From IDS-8 sp964424805 (lineage in GTDB: Bacteria > Pseudomonadota > Gammaproteobacteria > Steroidobacterales > Woeseiaceae), in assembly GCA_964424805.1 (NCBI GenBank), contig CAYRKH010000007.1:24239-88238 (forward strand): a stretch of 64,000 nucleotides of DNA, given 5' to 3'. Shown here one piece after another: positions 32,873 to 41,041 of this stretch. The notes below the pieces were generated by a model. It was not told where the DNA came from and did no database searches. It saw nothing but the letters and a program-made list of their open reading frames with translations. The translations under genes were made by a program, and so were the position numbers. The number at the start of each line of letters is the position of its first letter. The stretch's first letter is position 1.

Positions 32873-32900
32873 ATTGTACAGGCTCGCAGTCGGCTCGCAA
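32873..32900 (-). promoter_or_regulatory. Candidate promoter of the FG-GAP gene
   Basis: On the minus strand TTGCGA (32900-32895) and TACAAT (32878-32873) are separated by 16 bases, about 50 bp before the start codon. The -10 box matches the consensus in five of six positions. The assignment is by motif only. Confidence 0.45.
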
Positions 32901-32911
32901 GTGGGGGAGGC

Positions 32912-32927
32912 GTCGCTCCGGAGCGAC
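32912..32927. promoter_or_regulatory. Perfect 16-bp palindrome upstream of the FG-GAP promoter
   Basis: GTCGCTCCGGAGCGAC is self-complementary over all 16 bases. It lies just upstream of the candidate promoter and 96 bp from the stop of the TPR gene. It could be a regulator site or the stem of a terminator for the TPR gene; no T-tract follows. Confidence 0.35.
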
Positions 32928-33022
32928 CCGTACTTGACATAAGTTGATGCGCGCCGCCGGGAAAGGTGGCGAGGGATGCGCCCCTTCGCCGCGCGGACGG
33001 CTACCGCGCAGCGCGGAAAAGA

Positions 33023-34723
33023 TCAGAACGTCGAGGCGGTGAGTGTCACATCGGCCTGCGACCAGGCATGCTCGAACATCTGCCGGGCCCGGGAAGCGTC
33101 TTTGCCCTGCGCTTCGAGGCTCTTGGCCAAACCGAACATCGCCCAGCCGTTGTGGGGATAATCCTCGAGGTCCTTTCGGTAAACCGCTTCAGCGCGGGCG
33201 GCGTCGCCGGCGGCGAGCAGCGCCCTGCCCAGGGAATGCCGCGTCGGGTAATACCAGAAGGGCGGTTCGGTGTAGGGGAGCTCGTCCTGGAGGGCGACCG
33301 CGGTCCCGAAGCTTTCGATGGCCCCGTCGGTGTTGCCTTTGGCCATGGCGATCTCGCCCTGCGCCAAGGCATCGGCGATCCTGAGCAGCGAGCTCGCCGG
33401 GTAATAAAGCGTATCGAGAAAGAAAACGTCTTCCGCCTCCAGCAGGGGCGATAGTTTTTCCCGTTCGGCTTGCGCGGCGGCAATGTCCTTCTGCCGCGCG
33501 TACGCGATCGCACGTGCGTAGTGCCAGATGCCGTTGGAGAACTCGAGATCGGCCGGCGGCTGCGGTTCGGCCAGCACGTCGTCCCAGCGGCCGAACTGCA
33601 CCAGGGCGAGCAGCGGAATCGTGTGGAAGAACTCGACGGCCGGAAACTCCTCGATCATTTCCAGCCTGACGTTCGCGGCGACCTTGCGAGCCGACTCGAT
33701 CGCGAGCTTGCTCCGGCCTTCCATGCTCGAAGCGGCCCACAGGAAATGAATGTTGTGGGGGTAGTACATCGCGGGATAGAAACCCTGTGCGTTGCACTGC
33801 TCGATATAGTATTCGTCGACCGCCGCTGCGCGAACGTTCGCCTCCGAGGCGTCGTGGTAGCGCCCGATCCGCCAGTAGATGTGAGCCGGCATGTGCACGA
33901 GGTGACCGGCGCCCGGCACGAGCTCGCCCAGGCGGTCGGCCGCCGCCTCCGCCCGCCCCGGCTTCGACGATGCCTCGACGGCGTGGATGTAGAGGTGGAT
34001 CGCCATCGGGTGGTCCGGCGATCGCGCCAAAACGGTCTCGAGTGCATCCAGCACTTCCACCGTCGACGGTCTGGGATGCTCCGGGTCCAGCCAGTAGTCC
34101 CACGGCATCATGTTCATCCGGGCTTCCGCGAACAGCACCGCGGCATCATCGTCATCCGGGTATTTCCGGTGCAGGGCCTGCATGGCATCGGCATAAGCCG
34201 CGTCCAGCGGCTCGCGCGGTGTCGAAGGATCGCCGTTGTACCGCCTGGCGAGCGCGTCGATGTAGTCCCGCTCGCGTTCCGTGGCGTTGCCCTTCAGCGC
34301 CACTGCCTTGCGGATAGCGGCGAAAGCGGCGATGCGGTCCTCGTCCGGCATGACCACCTTGCCGTTGCTGGTGACGTTGATGTTCGGTCCCAGCGCCAGC
34401 GCTTCGCCCCAGTAGCACATGGCGCACTCCGGGTCGAGGCGCTGCGCGGCGCGGAACGATCGCACGGACTCGGCGTGGTTGAACGCAAAATCGATGACGA
34501 GACCCTGGTCGAAGTAGCGCTGTGCCCCGGGGTCGCTGGTCGTAACGGGATGATGGTGATTGCCCATGCCCTCGAACAGCGGCGCCCCCGCGCGGGCGAC
34601 GAGATCGTCCGGGTTTGCCGCGGCGGTGGGTTCGGGCTGGTCCGGAGTACCGGGCGGCGTGCAGCCCGCCATGGCGAGTGCCGTGAGGACGGCAGCGGGG
34701 AAACGGTAAGGACGGCGTCGCAT
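33023..34723 (-). CDS. TPR-repeat lipoprotein of unknown function
   Basis: A 566-residue exported protein. The N-terminus has a short signal peptide with lipobox LAMAGC, so it should be lipid-anchored. Several tetratricopeptide-like helix pairs follow: FAFNHAESVRSFRAAQRLDP (about 75-95), VEVLDALETVLARSPDHPMA, and late repeats in GNTDGAIESFGTAVALQDEL and DAARAEAVYRKDLEDYPHNG. Conserved oddities are the early GNHHHPV and the clustered ECAMCYWGEALALGPNIN. AAGGA eight bases before the ATG fixes the start; a TTG five codons upstream is less likely. Homologues are widespread in marine and soil proteobacteria without known function. I do not assign one. Confidence 0.8.
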   Translation of the reverse strand: MRRRPYRFPAAVLTALAMAGCTPPGTPDQPEPTAAANPDDLVARAGAPLFEGMGNHHHPVTTSDPGAQRYFDQGLVIDFAFNHAESVRSFRAAQRLDPECAMCYWGEALALGPNINVTSNGKVVMPDEDRIAAFAAIRKAVALKGNATERERDYIDALARRYNGDPSTPREPLDAAYADAMQALHRKYPDDDDAAVLFAEARMNMMPWDYWLDPEHPRPSTVEVLDALETVLARSPDHPMAIHLYIHAVEASSKPGRAEAAADRLGELVPGAGHLVHMPAHIYWRIGRYHDASEANVRAAAVDEYYIEQCNAQGFYPAMYYPHNIHFLWAASSMEGRSKLAIESARKVAANVRLEMIEEFPAVEFFHTIPLLALVQFGRWDDVLAEPQPPADLEFSNGIWHYARAIAYARQKDIAAAQAEREKLSPLLEAEDVFFLDTLYYPASSLLRIADALAQGEIAMAKGNTDGAIESFGTAVALQDELPYTEPPFWYYPTRHSLGRALLAAGDAARAEAVYRKDLEDYPHNGWAMFGLAKSLEAQGKDASRARQMFEHAWSQADVTLTASTF

Positions 34724-34775
34724 GACTGGATCCTTCAAAGACCCGCGATCCCCGGATTATAGTCGCCCGCTCAGC

Positions 34776-35228
34776 TCATTCCAGTGCCAGGACGCCGCGC
34801 CAGTGCGCTTCGCTGACCGGGAACACCGACAGGCGATTGCCGCGGCGGGTCAGCGTGAAGCCCTCGAGGGATGGCTCTTCCTTGATCTCTTTCAGGGTGA
34901 TGGGGCGCGCCAGCTTGCGCTCGAAAGCGACGTCGACCAGGAACCAGCGCGGGTTTTCCTCAGTGCTCTTCGGATCGAAATATTTGGAGTGCGGATCAAA
35001 CTGCGTCGGGTCCGGATAGGCCTGGCTCGCGATCCTCATGATCCCGACCACCGCCGGCGTTGCGCAGCTCGAATGATAGAAAAACGCCCGGTCGCCCGGC
35101 TGCATGTCATCGCGCATCATGTTGCGCGCCTGGTAGTTGCGGACGCCGTCCCAGGGCTCCATCCGGTCCCGCTCCAGGTCATCGATACTGTAGGCATCGG
35201 GTTCGGATTTCATCAACCAGTACGCCAT
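34776..35228 (-). CDS. EVE domain-containing protein
   Basis: A 150-residue single-domain protein of the EVE/PUA-like superfamily. MAYWLMKSEPDAYSIDDL, DGVRNYQARNMMRDDM and FYHSSCATPAVVGI are the conserved surfaces that form the aromatic cage in YTH/EVE readers of modified bases. The ATG giving MAYWLMK is the family N-terminus; 42 further open codons upstream have no start signal. Stand-alone EVE proteins in bacteria are proposed to recognise modified RNA or DNA. It diverges from the DUF47 gene. Confidence 0.9.
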   Translation of the reverse strand: MAYWLMKSEPDAYSIDDLERDRMEPWDGVRNYQARNMMRDDMQPGDRAFFYHSSCATPAVVGIMRIASQAYPDPTQFDPHSKYFDPKSTEENPRWFLVDVAFERKLARPITLKEIKEEPSLEGFTLTRRGNRLSVFPVSEAHWRGVLALE

Positions 35229-35390
35229 CTGCGCGTTCCTCGGGTGTGGGTTGTATTTGCCGTTTGCAAGCCGCGAAAATAGCAAGCCCGGCATCCCGCG
35301 GCAATCCGGCGGGACCGGCCTGTGGTAATATGCGCCGGTTTTCACAGGCGCCATCCACTCACCTTTTGCCCGCGAGGGAGGGGTTTCGAA

Positions 35391-36065
35391 TTGGCAAATC
35401 TACTCGCCAACATATTCGGCTCGTCACCGGTGGTGCCGCTCGAAAAGCACGTGGATATCGCCTACCGGTGCACGCGGGAGCTCGTCGGCTTTTTCGAAGC
35501 CGTCGTCGCCGGGGACTGGGACCAGGCTCACGCGATCCGGGAGACGATCGAGGACCTCGAAAACGAAGCGGACGACGTAAAAAAGCAAATTCGCATCCAC
35601 CTGCCGAAAAGCCTGTTCATGCCGGTGCCGCGGGAGGACCTGCTGGAGCTGCTGCTGGTCCAGGACAAGATGGCCAACCGGGCCAAGGACGTGTCCGGCC
35701 TGATTCTCGGCCGCAAGATGGAAATCCCGGCGCCGATCGCCGGGCGCTTCGTCGAGTTCGTGCAGCGCTGCGTGGACGCGGCAAAGCAGGCGCGTAAAAG
35801 CGTCCGCGAGCTGGATGAGCTGTTCACGACCGGTTTTCGGGGCGCGGAGGTTACCCTCGTGCTGTCCCTGATCGAGGAACTCGACCGCATTGAAACCGAG
35901 ACCGACGACCTGCAGGCGCGGCTGCGCGCCGAGCTGTTCGCGGTCGAGCACGAGCTGGACCCGGTGCACGTGATCTTCCTTTACCGCGTCATCGAGTTGA
36001 CCGGCGAAATAGCCGACATGGCGGAGCGCGTCGGGCGCCGCCTCGAGCTGTTACTTTCCCACTAG
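35391..36065 (+). CDS. DUF47 / PhoU-like phosphate transport regulator
   Basis: A 224-residue helical protein of the TIGR00153/DUF47 family. LEKHVDIAYRCTRELVGFFEA and REDLLELLLVQDKMANRAKD are conserved family segments. These PhoU-like proteins are nearly always encoded next to Pit transporters and are thought to modulate them. The start is a TTG preceded by GAGGGAGGGG at about seven bases; earlier in-frame codons lack a ribosome-binding site and would lengthen the protein beyond the family. pit follows after 50 bp. Confidence 0.9.
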   Translation: MANLLANIFGSSPVVPLEKHVDIAYRCTRELVGFFEAVVAGDWDQAHAIRETIEDLENEADDVKKQIRIHLPKSLFMPVPREDLLELLLVQDKMANRAKDVSGLILGRKMEIPAPIAGRFVEFVQRCVDAAKQARKSVRELDELFTTGFRGAEVTLVLSLIEELDRIETETDDLQARLRAELFAVEHELDPVHVIFLYRVIELTGEIADMAERVGRRLELLLSH

Positions 36066-36115
36066 CAACCCTGCCGCTACCGACAACAAGACCAAGAAAG
36101 CTCGCGAGGAGTTGA

Positions 36116-37363
36116 ATGGAAGCTGAGATTGTTTATGTCGGCCTGGCGGCAGCGTTTGGCTTGTTCATGGCTTGGGGGATCGGCGCGAACGACGTTGCCA
36201 ACGCGATGGCGACCTCGGTCGGTTCCAAGGTCCTCACGATCAAACAAGCGCTGCTCGTTGCCGCCGTGTTCGAGTTTTTGGGTGCGGTGCTGGCGGGCGG
36301 TGAGGTCACGTCGACCATCCGCAAGGGTATCGTCGACTCTGATTCCCTTCACGACCCCGCCCTCCTGGTGTATGGCATGCTGGCCTCCCTGCTGGCCGCA
36401 GGCACCTGGCTGCTGATTGCGTCCAGGAAAGGCTGGCCCGTATCGACCACTCACTCCATTGTCGGCGCCATCGTCGGTTTCGCCGCGGTCGGCATCGGTA
36501 TCGATGCGGTGCAGTGGGGATCGGTCGGGAAGATCGTTTCGAGCTGGGTAATTTCGCCGCTGGTTGCCGGAATCCTCGCCTACCTGATCTTCGGCTCCGT
36601 GCAGACGCTCATTTTCCGCCATCCCGACCCGCTGGAACGTGCGAAACGCTACGTTCCCGTTTACATGTTTGCCGCGGCATTCACGATTGTCCTCGTGACG
36701 ATCCTGAAGGGCCTTAAGCACGTCGGGCTGCAATTCAGCGCGCTTCAAAGTTACCTGCTGGCGGCGGTGGTCGCCCTGGCGATAGCGGCGATCGGCGGTT
36801 TTGCCATCCGGCGCATCCAGCCGAACCGGAAGCTCGAGAAGAAACAGCACTTCCACACCGTCGAGCGCGTCTTCGGCGTGTTGATGATCCTTACCGCCTG
36901 CTCGATGGCGTTTGCGCACGGTTCAAACGACGTGGCGAATGCGATCGGCCCGCTGGCGGCCGTCATTTCGGTGGCGGACACCGGTATCGTCGGCAGCCAG
37001 GCACCGATACCGTTCTGGGTGCTGCTGCTCGGGGGCATCGGTATCGTGGTCGGCCTGGGTACGTTCGGCCGGCACGTGATTGCCACGGTGGGGGAGAAGA
37101 TCACCCAGCTCACGCCGAGCCGCGGCTTTGCCGCCGAGCTGGCGGCGGCAAGCACTATTGTCATCGCCTCCGGTACCGGACTGCCGGTGTCCACTACCCA
37201 CACCCTGGTCGGCGCGGTGCTGGGCGTCGGCATCGCGCGGGGTATCGAGGCGATCGACCTGCGCGTCGTGCGGCGTATCTTCGCCTCCTGGCTCATCACC
37301 GTGCCGGCCGGGGCGCTGCTGGCGATCGTGTTCTTCTACTTCCTGCGGGCGGTGCTCCCCTGA
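36116..37363 (+). CDS. pit: Low-affinity inorganic phosphate transporter, Pit family
   Basis: A 415-residue PiT permease with about ten membrane segments and the duplicated signatures WGIGANDVANAMATSVGSK (about 20-38) and FAHGSNDVANAIGPLA (about 264-279). Both halves also share a PVSTTHSIVGAIVG or PVSTTHTLVGAVLG repeat. It imports metal-phosphate with protons. GAGGAG precedes the ATG. It forms an operon with the DUF47 regulator. Confidence 0.93.
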   Translation: MEAEIVYVGLAAAFGLFMAWGIGANDVANAMATSVGSKVLTIKQALLVAAVFEFLGAVLAGGEVTSTIRKGIVDSDSLHDPALLVYGMLASLLAAGTWLLIASRKGWPVSTTHSIVGAIVGFAAVGIGIDAVQWGSVGKIVSSWVISPLVAGILAYLIFGSVQTLIFRHPDPLERAKRYVPVYMFAAAFTIVLVTILKGLKHVGLQFSALQSYLLAAVVALAIAAIGGFAIRRIQPNRKLEKKQHFHTVERVFGVLMILTACSMAFAHGSNDVANAIGPLAAVISVADTGIVGSQAPIPFWVLLLGGIGIVVGLGTFGRHVIATVGEKITQLTPSRGFAAELAAASTIVIASGTGLPVSTTHTLVGAVLGVGIARGIEAIDLRVVRRIFASWLITVPAGALLAIVFFYFLRAVLP

Positions 37364-37409
37364 TCCGCATCCCGCGACGGCAGACGACTAAACGTGTGTA
37401 CCGGCCCGG

Positions 37410-37605
37410 GTAGGAGCGCGCATCGCGCGCGATGCCCAGGGACCTGAAGACGTGTCGCTCGGCGCCGGGTAGAGCCACGCAGACGTGGCCACGCGTAACG
37501 GCTCAGCCCCCGGTTTTCTACGGACTACTGCTGGCTGTAGGAGCGCGCATTGCGCGCGACACGGCGTCCGCTCTCAGGGGCATCGCGCGCGATGCGCGCT
37601 CCTAC
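37410..37605. repeat. REP-like repeats between pit and the glutamine synthetase homologue
   Basis: A single left arm GTAGGAGCGCGC stands at 37410. A facing pair runs from GTAGGAGCGCGC at 37537 to GCGCGCTCCTAC ending at 37605. The last arm contains the stop codon (TAG on the minus strand, 37604-37602) of the glutamine synthetase homologue. The remaining sequence of this 238-bp gap shows no gene. Confidence 0.85.
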
Positions 37606-38990
37606 ACGGCGCGGAGGTACCAGTCGAAGTCGACGTTGCTGATGGTGTTGTGGAAGCGGCGGGCTTCGTCGCGGCGGTTCAGGACGTAGGCCTTGCAGTA
37701 GTCGGCGCCCAGGTACTGGGGAAGGATTCTGCCGCGCGCGAACCGGTCGATCGCCGCGTCCCAGCGATTGGGCAGCTTTCGCTTCAGCTCGATAATCTCA
37801 CCTTCCTTCACCATCTTCCCCGGGTCGCAGCGGTTCTTCAGCCCGTAGTGGATGCCGGCGAGGATGGCGGCTGACACGAGGTAGGGGTTCGCGTCGGCGC
37901 CCGAGGTGCGGTGCTCTATGCGCAGGTTCTGCTCGTTGGAGACGGGTATGCGCAGCGCGACGTTGCGATGGTTGGCACCCCAGTTGGGTTCGACCGGGGC
38001 GAACATCTCGGGGCGCAGCCGGCGATAGGAGTTCGCGTTCGGCGCAAAGATGGCTGTCCCTTCGGCCATGGTTTTGGCGAGCCCCCCGACGGCATGGCGC
38101 AGGCGCGCGGAGTAGGGAGGGGAGGCGGCGTTCTGCCTGCCGCCGGAGAAATAGTTGCGGCCCTGCCGGTCAACCAGGCTCAGGTGGATATGCAGGCCGG
38201 AACCCGCCGTATCCTCGAAGGGTTTGGCCATGAAGCAGGCGACGAATCCGTGCTGCCGCGCGACCGCCTTGACGGCGCGTTTGAGCAGCACCGCGTGGTC
38301 GCAGGCCAGCACCGGGTCGTCGACGTGATGCAGGTTGATCTCGAACTGCCCGGGCGCGAACTCGGACGTGGTGGTCCCGACCGGCAGGTTCTGCGCGGCG
38401 CAGGCGTCGAACAAGTCGTTCAGGAAGTTGTCGATGTCCCACAGGTCGTCCGGGTGATACACCTGCGGCCCGACCTGCGGCCGGCCGATGCCGGGCACGC
38501 GCGAGACCCGTGCCTTCGGCCGGTCCGACCGCGCGTCCAGCAGGTAGAACTCCAGCTCCGCCGCCATCACGATCTTCAGGTTCATCCGGTAGAGCGGCTC
38601 GGCGGCGCGCTCGAGCACGTAGCGCGGATCGGCAAAGAAGCGCTTGCCGTCACGCGTGTGGAACCGGAACAGCGCCTGCGCCGTCGGCCTTTGCGCCCAG
38701 GGAACCGGCGCGAGGCTGCCGGGCACGATCCGCGTGAAGATATCGGGGTCGCCGTCCTCGGCCGTATACGGAAATCCGGACACTACCTCGCCCAGCGTGT
38801 CGAGCAGGACCGTTCCACCCGGCAGGCAAAAGCCCGAGCGGAAGACGTCTTCGAACTCGCCGGCGCGCACGCGTTTACCGCGCAGCACACCCGCCAGGTC
38901 CGCGACCAGCAGCTCCATGACGTCCGTGCCGGGATACCGTTTCAGGAAAGCGCGCAGTTCAGCCGGCAGGCTGCTGCTTCTTTTCGTCAC
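37602..38990 (-). CDS. Glutamine synthetase family protein, gamma-glutamylamine synthetase-like
   Basis: A 462-residue type I/III glutamine synthetase homologue close to PuuA. Beta-grasp N-domain (about 20-115) is followed by the catalytic domain with metal ligands in AAELEFYLLD, TSEFAPGQFEINL and GSGLHIHLSL, and the ATP-site FAPNANSYRRLRP. The adenylylation Tyr region and regulatory insertions of true GlnA are absent. Such enzymes ligate glutamate to amines such as putrescine, ethylamine or ethanolamine. It starts at GTG with AGGA eight bases upstream and overlaps the end of the crotonase gene by 32 bp. puuB is not present nearby. Confidence 0.88.
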   Translation of the reverse strand: MTKRSSSLPAELRAFLKRYPGTDVMELLVADLAGVLRGKRVRAGEFEDVFRSGFCLPGGTVLLDTLGEVVSGFPYTAEDGDPDIFTRIVPGSLAPVPWAQRPTAQALFRFHTRDGKRFFADPRYVLERAAEPLYRMNLKIVMAAELEFYLLDARSDRPKARVSRVPGIGRPQVGPQVYHPDDLWDIDNFLNDLFDACAAQNLPVGTTTSEFAPGQFEINLHHVDDPVLACDHAVLLKRAVKAVARQHGFVACFMAKPFEDTAGSGLHIHLSLVDRQGRNYFSGGRQNAASPPYSARLRHAVGGLAKTMAEGTAIFAPNANSYRRLRPEMFAPVEPNWGANHRNVALRIPVSNEQNLRIEHRTSGADANPYLVSAAILAGIHYGLKNRCDPGKMVKEGEIIELKRKLPNRWDAAIDRFARGRILPQYLGADYCKAYVLNRRDEARRFHNTISNVDFDWYLRAV

Positions 38991-39801
38991 TTGCAGGTTC
39001 CTGTTTTCGATACTGCGCCGCCCGCCAGGCGAGCGCAGCTTTCAGGCCGTCCGCCTCCATGACCTTCCGGAAAGCGGCCGACTCCGGTGTTTCGGTCGTT
39101 TCGATGCAAATGTCGTATTCCAGCGCCTGCGCCAATGCCCGGCGCAGTCCCGCGGTCTCGTAGCCGCGACGGATGGCTTCCCGGGTCAGGCGCACGGCGT
39201 GCGCGTCGTTCGCGGCAACTTCGTACGCGACGGATTCCGCTGCCGCCTGCAGCTCGCTCCCGGGCACGATGCGATTGATGAGGCCCACGGACAGCGCGCG
39301 CGTGGCGTCGATATCGCCGCCCGTCAACAGCAGCTCCTTCGCCGCTTTCAGTCCGATGATCCAGGGCAGCACCAGGCAAACGATGCCGCTCCCGTAGCGA
39401 ACTTCCGGTGCCCCGAAGCGGCAGCCTTCGGCCGCAATCGTGATGTCGCACACGGCGCTGATCTCCATCGAGCTGCCGAGACAGTAGCCGTGCACGGCGG
39501 CAATCGTAGGCTTGCTGCAGTCCCAGAAACGCATGATCGCGCGGAAGTCGCGGGTCAGCTCTTCCCGGATCGCGTCCGCACTGCCGCTGTCGAACGCCGG
39601 CGAATCGAGATCGAATCCCGCCGAGAACGCGCGGCCTTCGCCGCGCAGGACGATTGCCCGCACGGCATCGTCGCGTTCCGCCTCGTCGAGCGCCTGCTCC
39701 AGCTCGTCGAGCATCGGACCGTTGATCGCATTCAGCTTGTCGGGCCGGTTGAGCGTGATGAACGCGACGGCTGCAGAGACATCGAATGTAACCAGGGCCA
39801 T
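38959..39801 (-). CDS. Enoyl-CoA hydratase/isomerase (crotonase) family protein
   Basis: A 280-residue crotonase. The first oxyanion segment is GEGRAFSAGFDLD, the second GYCLGSSMEISAVCD. Both catalytic glutamates are present, in SSMEISAVCD and FGAPEVRYGSG. The C-terminus after about residue 260 (KQEPASDEKKQQPAG) is a charged tail that overlaps the next gene. It lies between a Rieske oxygenase (1 bp upstream) and the glutamine synthetase homologue, so it belongs to an operon acting on an oxygenated or amine substrate rather than general fatty-acid oxidation. Confidence 0.88.
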   Translation of the reverse strand: MALVTFDVSAAVAFITLNRPDKLNAINGPMLDELEQALDEAERDDAVRAIVLRGEGRAFSAGFDLDSPAFDSGSADAIREELTRDFRAIMRFWDCSKPTIAAVHGYCLGSSMEISAVCDITIAAEGCRFGAPEVRYGSGIVCLVLPWIIGLKAAKELLLTGGDIDATRALSVGLINRIVPGSELQAAAESVAYEVAANDAHAVRLTREAIRRGYETAGLRRALAQALEYDICIETTETPESAAFRKVMEADGLKAALAWRAAQYRKQEPASDEKKQQPAG

Positions 39802-39802
39802 T

Positions 39803-40894
39803 TCAGATCTTCAGAACGTCGCTGCCGAGCCTGCTCGAGATGTAGTTGCGGATGTCGAGGCTCAGGTCTTCCATCGGTGCATACAGCCCGTGCCTGAACG
39901 GCCGCGCGTGCATACCACGCTGTACGCGCTCGCAGATGGCCCAGTCCTGCTTGTTGACGAGATCCCAGAGATCGGCGGCGTCCGTCGGGTCGAAGTCCGG
40001 CTGGTTGCGGGCATCCGGATGGAACAGCAGCCGGCAATCGATCTCCGTCTGCTCCGGGGCGGTCGGCCGCAGGAGGAACATGGCGACGTGGTCCATCGAC
40101 AGGCTCAGCATCAGGTTCGGATACACGAGCTCGCCGAAGTGCCGCTCCTTCTCGGCCTCATTCAGGCCCGGAAAAGGGGGGCGGGTAGTCGTGCCGCTCA
40201 CGGTGAAGGTATTCGTGCCTGGCTTTTGCGGGATACCCGCTTCCCAATCGAGACCGGCGCCGCCGTTCTTGCGGAACTCCGGCACGATGCGACACAGTTC
40301 AGGATGCACGCCGGCGCAGTGGTAGCACTCGTTGTAGTTCTCGAGGATCACCTTCCAGTTGGCGGCGACGGTATACGTCGTCCGCCAGCCTTCAACGACT
40401 TCGTCGAGCGGGTAACGCCGGATACGATCGGGTATGGGGCCAAGTTGCTCTTCGAGACTCGTTCTGTCCTCGCCGGCTTTCAGGAAAATGAATCCGCCCC
40501 AGCACGCGAGTTTCACTTCGTGCAAAGCGAGGTTCTCGCGATCCACGTTCATGTGAGGCGTGCGGTGCAGCCGGCCATCGAGGCGATACGTCCAGGAATG
40601 GTAGGGGCAGCGAATGTTGGCGATGAACTGTCCCCGCCGCTGCTCGTGATTGGTCGAATCGATGAGCTCGCATCCACGATGGCGGCAGACGTTGTAGAAA
40701 GCGCGCAGCTGCCAGTCGTCGCCGCGAACGACAATGATGCTTTCCCCCGCGAGATCGATCGTCTCAAAGCTGCCGGCCGTTACCAGTTCGTCTTCCCGTC
40801 CGACGCAGGTCCATTGGTCGAGAAAAATCTTTTCCCGTTCGCGGGCGAACCATGAAGGCTCCATGTACAGATCGCGATGCAGCGTCGCTTCCAT
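39803..40894 (-). CDS. Rieske-type oxygenase alpha subunit, quaternary-amine monooxygenase-like
   Basis: A 363-residue Rieske non-heme iron oxygenase. The [2Fe-2S] ligands are Cys70, His72, Cys96 and His99 (CRHRGCE and CPYHSWTY). The mononuclear iron site is in ENYNECYHCAGVHPEL with His192 and His197. The residue bridging Rieske and iron centres is Glu189, where aromatic-ring dioxygenases have Asp. That NECYHC pattern is what I know from glycine betaine, carnitine and stachydrine oxygenases (GbcA, CntA), so demethylation or C-N cleavage of a quaternary amine is favoured over ring hydroxylation. No reductase gene is adjacent, so its electron donor must be elsewhere. Confidence 0.82.
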   Translation of the reverse strand: MEATLHRDLYMEPSWFAREREKIFLDQWTCVGREDELVTAGSFETIDLAGESIIVVRGDDWQLRAFYNVCRHRGCELIDSTNHEQRRGQFIANIRCPYHSWTYRLDGRLHRTPHMNVDRENLALHEVKLACWGGFIFLKAGEDRTSLEEQLGPIPDRIRRYPLDEVVEGWRTTYTVAANWKVILENYNECYHCAGVHPELCRIVPEFRKNGGAGLDWEAGIPQKPGTNTFTVSGTTTRPPFPGLNEAEKERHFGELVYPNLMLSLSMDHVAMFLLRPTAPEQTEIDCRLLFHPDARNQPDFDPTDAADLWDLVNKQDWAICERVQRGMHARPFRHGLYAPMEDLSLDIRNYISSRLGSDVLKI

Positions 40895-41041
40895 CGATTA
40901 AAACCAAACGGAGGAACCAACGCGCAAGATTAGCACACGGGTCTCGAACGAAGCAGCGCACCTGTTTCACATGGTGGTCGCGCCGCCCGCGTATCCGCTT
41001 CGTGCGTGCACTATGCGGCGCGGGCATTAACGGGACGAGCC

